A stretch of DNA of 64,000 bases from Photobacterium carnosum (GTDB lineage: Bacteria > Pseudomonadota > Gammaproteobacteria > Enterobacterales > Vibrionaceae): assembly GCF_002849605.1 (NCBI RefSeq), contig NZ_NPIB01000029.1:1-64000 (forward strand), given 5' to 3'. Under the pieces are notes generated by a model, which made no database searches, had not been told where the DNA came from, and was given only the letters and a program-made list of their open reading frames with translations. This document shows, piece after piece, positions 26,786 through 34,137 of the stretch. Each line of letters opens with the position of its first letter. Position 1 is the stretch's first letter. The translations under genes were made by a program, and so were the position numbers.

Positions 26786-26825
26786 ATAGGACAGCCATAA
26801 AAGTATGTAAACATATGGCTGTCCT
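26786..26825. repeat. REP hairpin
   Basis: ATAGGACAGCCATA (26786-26799) and TATGGCTGTCCT (26814-26825) form a stem with a loop nearly identical to the hairpin at 21686-21723. It lies 45 bases after the stop of the minus-strand oxidoreductase gene and could end its transcript. Confidence 0.85.
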
Positions 26826-26869
26826 GCCTTTGGCTTGATAGAGAAAATGGCGGTCTTAATTAACCACTA

Positions 26870-27913
26870 TCACCATTTATCTATAGTAAGCGTCTTGCCT
26901 TGGCGGCTACTTTCCATTGCGAGTGCGATCAGTTTGATATTCCATAACGCGTCTGTTGCGGTTACGGGTGGCGCTGTATTGGTGTTAATCGCTAATGCAA
27001 GTTCTTGAAAGTATTGTTGATAGCAACCAGACTCAGTTGTAATGGTTTCGACGCCATCTGCATCATAGAAATGACCATATTGCTCCGATGTTTCATTTGC
27101 CCATTGTGGTTTGTTAGGCAAAACGCCTGCAATTAAACACGCTTCTTGTGGATCTAAACCGTATTTCTCATAGCTTCCTTGCGTGCCTTTTACCGTAAAA
27201 CGTTTGTTTGGACCAGCACTGAATAAATCACCATGTAAGGTCGCTAAATGATTAGGGTAATGCAGAACAATATTGAAGTAATCGACATTTGTTGAACCTT
27301 CACGCATGATTTCACATTGTGCGGTAATCGCATCAGGAACACCAAATAGTACCAGAGCTTGATCGATAAGGTGCGAGCCTAAATCAAATAAAAGCCCACC
27401 ACCATTGGTCGCTTGTTCACGCCAACGTTGACGAACTTCTGGTCGAAAACGGTCGAAATGAGATTCAAAATGCTTTAACTCACCACAACGTTTTTCTTCA
27501 ATCATCTTTTTAATTGTTAAGAAGTCACCATCCCAACGGCGATTGTGATATACGCTTAAGATTCGGTTTTTCTCTGCTGCAAGGGCAATTAATGCTTCAC
27601 CATCGGCAATGTTGGTTACAAATGGTTTTTCTATGATAACGTGCTTACCGTTTTCAAGTGCTTGTTTAGCGAGCTCAAAGTGGACGTCGTTAGGGGCTGT
27701 GATAATGACAAGCTCAGCATCAGAGTGGTTCAGTAAATCTTGCGCAGATTCATAATGCTGTACATTGGGCCAATCACGATTGACTGCTTCACGATTACGG
27801 GTACTTACCGCTGTAAATTCAAATTCTGGCAAGGTGTTAATAAAGGGAATATGAAAGGTTGTTGCTGAAAAGCCGTAGCCAATAATAGCGGTTTTGATGG
27901 AAGAAAAGGTCAT
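26870..27913 (-). CDS. Gfo/Idh/MocA-family oxidoreductase (YdgJ-like)
   Basis: 347 aa from ATG 27913 (a GTG three codons earlier is possible). N-terminal Rossmann domain with 'IKTAIIGYGFSATTFHIPFI', the family motif 'VIIEKPF', and the C-terminal domain with 'FESHFDRFRPEVRQRWRE' and 'GGGLLFDLGSHLIDQALVLFG'. Overall the order follows E. coli YdgJ, a predicted NAD(P)-dependent sugar or polyol dehydrogenase of unproven substrate. It is monocistronic, framed by REP repeats on both sides. Confidence 0.88.
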   Translation of the reverse strand: MTFSSIKTAIIGYGFSATTFHIPFINTLPEFEFTAVSTRNREAVNRDWPNVQHYESAQDLLNHSDAELVIITAPNDVHFELAKQALENGKHVIIEKPFVTNIADGEALIALAAEKNRILSVYHNRRWDGDFLTIKKMIEEKRCGELKHFESHFDRFRPEVRQRWREQATNGGGLLFDLGSHLIDQALVLFGVPDAITAQCEIMREGSTNVDYFNIVLHYPNHLATLHGDLFSAGPNKRFTVKGTQGSYEKYGLDPQEACLIAGVLPNKPQWANETSEQYGHFYDADGVETITTESGCYQQYFQELALAINTNTAPPVTATDALWNIKLIALAMESSRQGKTLTIDKW

Positions 27914-28061
27914 AATAGTCACGCTCAGTTGTTGGATAAAAGCTCAGTGCTTGTTTATGATAAAGTAAATATATTTTTAAGCTGCAAATTTATCGTTCTA
28001 TGAATTATATTGTATGAAAGTAATGATTATGAATGAATTGTAAATACTAAAACAAGTGAAG

Positions 28062-28075
28062 ATAGGACAGCCATA
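28062..28075. repeat. Single REP unit
   Basis: ATAGGACAGCCATA stands alone, without an inverted partner in the next 100 bases, between the YdgJ-like gene and modD. Confidence 0.75.
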
Positions 28076-28177
28076 GCATTATAGATTTAAGTAGCATTTC
28101 GATTCATTTTTACTGTTTGGGATTATTAGAGAGAACTAAGTGAAACGTGAAGGACTGCATTGTCATCCATTTGCATG

Positions 28178-29023
28178 TTAGATCGGAGTGATAATAACCT
28201 TGATATCTTCAGGTTCAGCATAATAAGGTGCAGAGGTAATAAATAAATTTACACCAGTTTGTGCGTATTGTTTAGCATTGCTGATGTTTATACCGCCAGC
28301 GACGGAAAGTATTGTCGGTAAACCTGATTGTGCGAGCTGTATTATTGATTGCTTGACTTGCTCGATAGTAAATTTATCAAGTTGAATAATATCAGGAGCA
28401 CCTTTTAAGATTGCAGCAACGTGATCGAGTGTATCTGCTTCGACGGTAATTTTATTTTCTGGTGCTTGTTGGCGTAGTTGACTGATTTGTTGCTTAAAGT
28501 TATTCGGCTCGGCGCAGAGATTACGATGGTTGGTGAATACCAAAATTGTTTCACTAAGGCCTGAACGATGAATATGCCCACCTCCCGCTAATACCGCAGC
28601 AGTTGCTAGTTTACGCGTTCCTGGAATACTTTTTCTTGTGCAGGCGATAATGGCGTGTGGATTGATGCTTTTTACTTGGGCAACTATTCCTGCGGTATAT
28701 TGTGCAACCCCACAACTCCACTCAAGTACCAGTTGAACGGCTTTCCATCCCATATGTAGTTGCTCTGCTTTTCCTTCCACCTCAATCAATACTGTATTGG
28801 GAGCAACATCTTCTCCATCTTCAATATGGACAATAGGTTGTAGTCCCAGCTTGATTAATAGTGCTTTAGCGATTTCAATACCAGCAACTCGACCTGCGTG
28901 TTTTCTTTTGAATACCATTTTCCCCATATGTTTGTTAATACCAAGAGTACGCGTGGTGAGATCTCCTCGGTAGGCATCTTCGAGTAAAAAGGCATCAAGT
29001 TCTTGATCTGAAAAGTACAACAT
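28178..29023 (-). CDS. modD: ModD-like pyridine phosphoribosyltransferase homologue
   Basis: 281 aa, related to quinolinate phosphoribosyltransferase NadC and closest in style to ModD: 'LLEDAYRGDLTTRTLGI', 'WKAVQLVLEWSCGVAQYTAGIV', 'IACTRKSIPGTRKLA' (T-R-K substrate motif), 'GGHIHRSGLSETILVF' (H-R) and 'TILSVAGGINISNAKQYA'. ModD is named for sitting beside molybdate transport genes; its reaction is unknown. No mod gene is visible here. Start ATG 29023 has AGGAAC upstream. A nicotinamidase-like gene lies upstream in the same direction. Confidence 0.83.
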   Translation of the reverse strand: MLYFSDQELDAFLLEDAYRGDLTTRTLGINKHMGKMVFKRKHAGRVAGIEIAKALLIKLGLQPIVHIEDGEDVAPNTVLIEVEGKAEQLHMGWKAVQLVLEWSCGVAQYTAGIVAQVKSINPHAIIACTRKSIPGTRKLATAAVLAGGGHIHRSGLSETILVFTNHRNLCAEPNNFKQQISQLRQQAPENKITVEADTLDHVAAILKGAPDIIQLDKFTIEQVKQSIIQLAQSGLPTILSVAGGINISNAKQYAQTGVNLFITSAPYYAEPEDIKVIITPI

Positions 29024-29183
29024 ATAAGTTCCTATAAGTGGATAAGCTAATAATTTATCGATATATAGTAAGTTATATATCGTGTGATTTAAAGCTACAT
29101 AATCGCAACGGCTAGCACTGTTTTTACGAGTAATTTTTTATTATCAGAATCAGGGGGCTATTGAAGAACAAGGAACAAAAAGG

Positions 29184-29250
29184 ATAGGACAGCCATAAAA
29201 GAAAGAAAAGATGGGACAGCCATAACAATGTTCAAATATATGGCTGTCCT
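29184..29250. repeat. REP cluster of three units
   Basis: ATAGGACAGCCATA (29184-29197) and GGGACAGCCATA (29213-29224) point one way, and TATGGCTGTCCT (29239-29250) the other. The first or second unit can pair with the third. It separates modD from the nicotinamidase-like gene. Confidence 0.82.
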
Positions 29251-29277
29251 GTCTTTGTTTTTTGCGTGGGTTGCGAT

Positions 29278-30129
29278 TTAACCCGCCATAATATCCGTTG
29301 TGTTAGCAATGTTGACACCTAAAATCTCCATCTTTTCAATAAAGACTTTCGCTTGTTGTTCAAAGCCTGCGACAGGGCTGGTGGTATCAATAAGGAGGGT
29401 TAATTTGTTAATGTCAGCAAGTGGTAGTTTATCGACCATTTGTTCAATAGTGCTTGCGACGCAGTGAGATAGGGCTTGTCCTGAAATAAAGACGCGATCA
29501 CTCTGTATAACTAATGCCGTTAATTGGGGATCAAACTGAGTCTTTATATCATCGAGCAGTGGGTATTCAGCTTCACAACCACCATAGTGCTCAGTATGTG
29601 GATTTTCACCTTTAGAGATGGTGTGGCGTGAAAGGGCTGTCTGTTTTTCCCAAGCATCAATAGCGGTTTGAATCGGGGCAACAATGGTATGTCCGACTGA
29701 ATTGATAATACAGTGTGTTGGCCAAATAATCAGGCTGTATTTACCTGTTTTTTCAAGGAACTGAGTATATTCAAGTACGTGACCAAGGTGCTCTAAATTG
29801 GTCGGTTGCCATAAGCCATCAACAATATTCTGATGGCTAATAAGCGTAAATGGCGCAGGATGTTGATCATGTTTATTCTGCCAATAAATCGTGTGAGCAA
29901 TATCGTATTCATGGTGGCTATCAAGGGTTACAACGATATTGTTGATTTTATTTTGTTGATTATTAATAAATGTAGCAAGTCGTTGAGCATCTTCCCATGA
30001 ATGAGGAACAGGAAGAGAGGGAGAGATTGTATTTGGTGGTGCACCTAAAGTGAGTTGCTCATTTAATGGTACATCATAAAAGTCGTATTGAGGATCAATG
30101 ATAAGTAATGATGTTATTGTTTGATGCAT
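29278..30129 (-). CDS. Nicotinamidase-related cysteine hydrolase
   Basis: 283 aa, longer than typical PncA (about 210). Catalytic triad candidates: D12 (IIDPQYDF), K173 (ISKGENPHTEHYGG) and C223 (ALSHCVAST). Metal ligands as in PncA: D70 and H72 (TLDSHHE) and H139 (WPTHC). The 'WPTHCIINSVG' and 'KGENP' blocks are PncA-like rather than general isochorismatase. It could turn nicotinamide or a related amide into the acid. Strong ribosome site AAGGAG. The extra length lies in inserts near residues 22-45 and 85-115. Confidence 0.82.
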   Translation of the reverse strand: MHQTITSLLIIDPQYDFYDVPLNEQLTLGAPPNTISPSLPVPHSWEDAQRLATFINNQQNKINNIVVTLDSHHEYDIAHTIYWQNKHDQHPAPFTLISHQNIVDGLWQPTNLEHLGHVLEYTQFLEKTGKYSLIIWPTHCIINSVGHTIVAPIQTAIDAWEKQTALSRHTISKGENPHTEHYGGCEAEYPLLDDIKTQFDPQLTALVIQSDRVFISGQALSHCVASTIEQMVDKLPLADINKLTLLIDTTSPVAGFEQQAKVFIEKMEILGVNIANTTDIMAG

Positions 30130-30385
30130 TGCATACTCCTTTATGCTTTGAGGTGTTGATCTGAATCGAGTGACAGCATGGTGAAAAAGTGGAATAAATA
30201 TACGTGGGTGAGCGTTAATTGAAAAGAAATAAGATGACTATCTAAAACATCTTCAAGTGCTCAGAAGAATTGGGACAGCCATAAAAGAAATACGGGGCAT
30301 TGCACCATTACACGGGACAGCCAAAACATTGCAGACTTTCGATAAGCTACTAAACTTAAGCCTCGTATTGCTTATGGTGGAAGAA

Positions 30386-31405
30386 ATGACAGTCTCAAGA
30401 CGTAAATTGATCGAACCTCAAATTACTCCGTATTATCATATTATTAATCGCTGTGTTCGGCGGGCTTATTTGTGTGGTGATGATCCGTATAGTGGTAAAA
30501 ATTACCAACATCGACGTGGTTGGATCGTGAATAAAATCAAGAAGCTGTCTGAGGTATTTTGTATTGATGTTTGCGCCTATGCCGTCATGAATAACCACTA
30601 TCATTTAGTCTTGAAAATTGACACACAGCAACAACAGGCGCTATCACCTCAAGAGGTCATTTCTCGTTGGTTACAGTTATTTAATGGTCATCCGATTGCG
30701 GTAGATTTTGTTAATAATGGTGATGTTGGTGCAGATAAGAAACAAGCGTTATCAACATTGGTTGCAGAATGGCAGTCACGATTAGGCAGTATTAGCTGGT
30801 TTATGCGGTGTTTAAATGAAGAAATTGCGCGAAAAGCCAACAAAGAAGATGATTGTACTGGTGCTTTTTGGGAAGGGCGTTTTAAATCTCAAGCGTTGTT
30901 AGATGAACAAGCATTACTCTCTTGTATGATGTACGTTGATTTAAATCCGATTCGAGCAGGACTTACAACATCGTTGCACGACTCTGATTTTACTTCAATT
31001 CAACAGCGAATAGCAGAATGCCATCAAACGTCGATAGCAAAAAAATCAACCTTAAATTTATCATCAATTAAGCGCTCTAAAATTGGATTATTACCTTTTG
31101 TTGGCGCTGAGCATCAGGCTAAACAGGCAGGGATTCAGTTTGATTTTGTTGATTATTTAGAGCTGATTGATTGGACTGGACGTAGTATTCGCGATGATAA
31201 AAAAGGTTTTATTCCTGCCACTCAACCTAAACTGTTACAACAAATGGGGGTTAATGCAGAAGCGTGGTTAGATAATAGTAATGACTTTATGGAGCACTAT
31301 ACTAATGTGAGTGGTAAATGGTCGCGAATGTGTTCGTTTCAACAGCATTTTGGTGGTCGTTGGTGTAAAGGTAAGGTCGCTAGTCAAAGATTACACCCTC
31401 ACTAA
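30386..31405 (+). CDS. REP-associated tyrosine transposase (RAYT, Y1 HUH)
   Basis: 339 aa from ATG 30386; the 43 codons before it lie in the repeat-derived leader. HUH nuclease features: N-terminal 'PYYHIINRCVRRAYL', metal-binding H71-Y-H73 in 'MNNHYHLVLKI', and catalytic Tyr183 in 'MMYVDLNPIRAGL'. The 'FWEGRFKSQALLDEQALL' block is typical. A C-terminal extension of about 145 residues is predicted soluble. RAYTs cut single-stranded REP hairpins and are thought to spread them. The frame is complete and looks functional. Confidence 0.88.
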   Translation: MTVSRRKLIEPQITPYYHIINRCVRRAYLCGDDPYSGKNYQHRRGWIVNKIKKLSEVFCIDVCAYAVMNNHYHLVLKIDTQQQQALSPQEVISRWLQLFNGHPIAVDFVNNGDVGADKKQALSTLVAEWQSRLGSISWFMRCLNEEIARKANKEDDCTGAFWEGRFKSQALLDEQALLSCMMYVDLNPIRAGLTTSLHDSDFTSIQQRIAECHQTSIAKKSTLNLSSIKRSKIGLLPFVGAEHQAKQAGIQFDFVDYLELIDWTGRSIRDDKKGFIPATQPKLLQQMGVNAEAWLDNSNDFMEHYTNVSGKWSRMCSFQQHFGGRWCKGKVASQRLHPH

Positions 31406-31590
31406 ATTCATCTTTGTAATTACAGAAGCTTATTACCGCAATAATCGTTTATTGTGGAATTTTGTGATCTTGTTAAACAGGAAAGAAGATGTTTTATTGT
31501 TGTGAGACTGTTTTTTTCACATTCAAAACCGAAGTAAATGGTATTTGGTTGTTATTGTTTCAGTGCGTGATGGTTTTGATGCTAGAAAGA

Positions 31591-31671
31591 TATGGCTGTC
31601 CAAAATTTAGGTGTTTGTTGCAATGAATGTCTTTTGTTTGAGCGGTAATTGTAAAAAGATATGGCTGTCCT
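31591..31671. repeat. Right-hand REP units of the RAYT element
   Basis: TATGGCTGTCC (31591-31601) and TATGGCTGTCCT (31660-31671) are direct copies of the right-end unit, each preceded by AAAGA. The 345 bases between the transposase and the LtaS-like gene hold nothing else except the terminator at 31702-31743. Confidence 0.75.
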
Positions 31672-31701
31672 TTGTGCTCTTTCTCGTGTGCTTGTCATGC
31701 A

Positions 31702-31743
31702 AAAAAAAGCCTCTTAATTTCTATTAATTAGAAACTAAGAGGC
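31702..31743 (-). terminator. Terminator of the LtaS-like gene
   Basis: Minus strand: GCCTCTTAGTTTCTA pairs with TAGAAATTAAGAGGC around ATTAA, followed by eight T. Confidence 0.9.
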
Positions 31744-31750
31744 GAGGATA

Positions 31751-33748
31751 TTAATCCTGAATATTGTTAGCTTGTGCCGTTGTTATTTTATCCCATTGAT
31801 AGAAATCTTGTTTATAAGACAAGCTGCCCCATAACGCGAATGCATTCGCTGTTTTTATTTCGCTATCGGGTAATTTAGTTGGAATTAATACATGACTTGT
31901 CGGTTCATAGTGAAAAGTCATTACGTCTTTGTTTGGTTGAAAGACGACAGCATGATTATCTTTATTTAGCCACGCAAAGTTATTGTGGTATTGCATGATG
32001 GCTCTTTGTTTGTGTTGTTCTACTTCTTTGCTGAGATCATTTCCCATCATCGGGTGATAAGCACTAATACCAGCCATTGACAATAATGTTGGTGGTAAAT
32101 CAAGTTGACTGGCTAATTGATTATCCTCACATGCAGATATACCACCACCAAAAATGACGGCAGGAATATGGAAGCAGTCTATTGGTACTATTTGATCACC
32201 ATAAGCACGCGAATCATGATCCGCAACGAGTACAAAAATAGTATCGTCCCAATAATCTGATTTTTTAGCTTGTTCTAGAAATTTACCCAGCGCGTAATCT
32301 GAATATTTAACGGTATTTTCTCGAGTGGTCGCTGGCTGGTTATAAGGTTCTATTTTATCTTGTGGGTAATCATAAGGTGAATGATTTGTTGTTGTGAAGA
32401 CTAAGCTAAAAAAGGGCTTATCTTGTTGAGAAAGCATACTAAATTGTTGGTGTGCTTTATTGTAAAGATCTTCATCACATGCGCCCCATGATCCAATAAA
32501 TTCTGGATTATGAAATGTGGGCAAATCTTGAATATCAACAAAACCATTACCCAGCATGAAGCCTTTCATATTGTCAAAATGACTTTCGCCAGCATAGATG
32601 AATTGAGTATGATAATTTTCATTTTTAAGCGTTTGAGCCATCGAATAAAAATTATTTTGGCTTTTAGGTAATTTTACAATGGCATTCGCAGGTGTTGGGA
32701 AAAATCCAGTAGTAACCGCTTCAATACCTCGGATTGAACGTGTTCCAGTTGCATATAATCGAGTAAGATTCCAACTTTCTTGCATTAATTGATCGAGATT
32801 CGGCGTGAGAGGTAAACCACCTAAGCCGCCGACAAACCGCGCGCCAAGGCTTTCTTGTAGCAAAATAACGATGTTTTTGCGTTTACCAGTATTACTCGCT
32901 TTGTGATAAGCAAGTGTCGGTAGTGGTTGGTAACTAAAAGCATCTGCGGGTAATTGACTATTTTCTTGTATAGTCTGAATAATATCTTCTTTTTCCATTG
33001 GTGGATATATAGTGGACGAGTCGACTATTTTGCGCATTAGTTTCATTGCATATAGAACTGAATACGTCGAGTTTAATGGAAAATCATTCATGAGGTTATC
33101 ATGTGAAAAGGCGATCATGGATGGATTTATAGCGCGGTGACCGAATGTCGAACGTGCACCTATAACACACAGTGCGACAGTACTCAAAGCTATAATAGGA
33201 CGCCAGTACCACGCTGGAACCGAAAGGTCTTGAACAAGGTAGTTTGAAAATATCCAACCAAAATAGAGTGTTGTTAGTGAAATGATTAAACCAAGAGCTA
33301 ACTCAAGTTTATAGCCACTCCACATCATGCTCATTACTTCTTTTGGATAGATAAGGTATTCAACAAATAGGCGGTTTGGACGTACATCATATTCTTTAAT
33401 GAAAAACGGTGTTGCAGCTTCCATATAGACTAAAAGCCATAGTCCAAACGTGATCCATAATGAGAGTATTACCAACCAGATATGACTTAAATAAGGGGTA
33501 CCAATGAGAAAGGGGGATATAAGACAAGGTACGATGACCAGGTAACACATACTAACGATATCCATTCTCAACCCAGAGCTGAAAATTATCTTCCAGCCAT
33601 GTGCATTAGAAACACGCTCTTTTTGCCAGAGACATAAAAAGACACGCGAAATTGTTAATACTGCAATGCCAGAAAGAAAAAACATGAGTATAGGGAACAT
33701 TACGCCAGTCATCTTTTTAATTGGATCTAACAGGGTAAAAAAGTCCAT
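31751..33748 (-). CDS. LtaS/OpgB-type membrane phosphoglycerol transferase-like protein
   Basis: 665 aa. Five or so N-terminal membrane helices (to about residue 200) are followed by a periplasmic sulfatase-fold domain with 'NIVILLQESLGARFVGGLGG' (metal Glu and nucleophile region; the Thr/Ser is near 'YATGTRSIRGIEAVTTG'), 'IFVLVADHDSRAYG' (metal Asp-His) and 'VFTTTNHSPYD'. Relatives polymerise lipoteichoic acid in Gram-positives or transfer phosphoglycerol to periplasmic glucans in Gram-negatives. The latter, or phospholipid decoration, is more likely here. Monocistronic with a strong terminator. Confidence 0.85.
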   Translation of the reverse strand: MDFFTLLDPIKKMTGVMFPILMFFLSGIAVLTISRVFLCLWQKERVSNAHGWKIIFSSGLRMDIVSMCYLVIVPCLISPFLIGTPYLSHIWLVILSLWITFGLWLLVYMEAATPFFIKEYDVRPNRLFVEYLIYPKEVMSMMWSGYKLELALGLIISLTTLYFGWIFSNYLVQDLSVPAWYWRPIIALSTVALCVIGARSTFGHRAINPSMIAFSHDNLMNDFPLNSTYSVLYAMKLMRKIVDSSTIYPPMEKEDIIQTIQENSQLPADAFSYQPLPTLAYHKASNTGKRKNIVILLQESLGARFVGGLGGLPLTPNLDQLMQESWNLTRLYATGTRSIRGIEAVTTGFFPTPANAIVKLPKSQNNFYSMAQTLKNENYHTQFIYAGESHFDNMKGFMLGNGFVDIQDLPTFHNPEFIGSWGACDEDLYNKAHQQFSMLSQQDKPFFSLVFTTTNHSPYDYPQDKIEPYNQPATTRENTVKYSDYALGKFLEQAKKSDYWDDTIFVLVADHDSRAYGDQIVPIDCFHIPAVIFGGGISACEDNQLASQLDLPPTLLSMAGISAYHPMMGNDLSKEVEQHKQRAIMQYHNNFAWLNKDNHAVVFQPNKDVMTFHYEPTSHVLIPTKLPDSEIKTANAFALWGSLSYKQDFYQWDKITTAQANNIQD

Positions 33749-34137
33749 AAATTAACTGCTTAAATAGTTTGAGATTGTTTCAAGTGTAATTTTGATAGCT
33801 AGTTTTCAAAAAAGTTTCAATATAAATGCATTTATCACAAATAAAGAGGCATGATATTTGTATAAAGAACGTTTTGGCTGTATTTCTATATTTTTGTCGA
33901 TGAAGTTGCTGTTTTGCTGTGGGTGATTTTTAACCATCAAACGAATGGATTCATTTTATTGATAATTTCTAGGTTTAACGTGTTGTGTTTTTGTAGCCCT
34001 ACAGAATGTGATAGGTTGTGAATAATGAATAAAAAGCCGTTATTATTTTTGTCATTTAATGCTCCGCATCACAATTTGTAGTGACGGTCTTTTTTTATGA
34101 TGCATGCAATTTCAATATGTCCCATAAGAATATTAGC
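33749..34137. other. Divergent promoter region between LtaS-like gene and pulA
   Basis: About 390 bases of AT-rich DNA with no coding frame. It must hold promoters for both flanking genes. I searched by eye for the MalT core GGA(T/G)GA on both strands and found no convincing copy, unlike the other mal promoters in this window. No clear CRP site was found either. Confidence 0.4.

Larger units (their letters stand above)
30272..31671 (+). mobile_element. RAYT element: transposase flanked by REP repeats
   Basis: GGGACAGCCATA at 30272-30283 and GGGACAGCCA at 30314-30323 lie before the transposase gene; TATGGCTGTCC at 31591-31601 and TATGGCTGTCCT at 31660-31671 lie after it in inverted orientation. 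The same repeat is scattered over 21465-31671 and was not noticed elsewhere in the window. True element borders cannot be fixed without an empty-site comparison. Confidence 0.7.

Noticed and set aside
30257..30385. Longer N-terminus for the RAYT protein
   Set aside because: The 43 extra codons come from the repeat-rich leader and start without a ribosome site; the conserved domain begins after ATG 30386.
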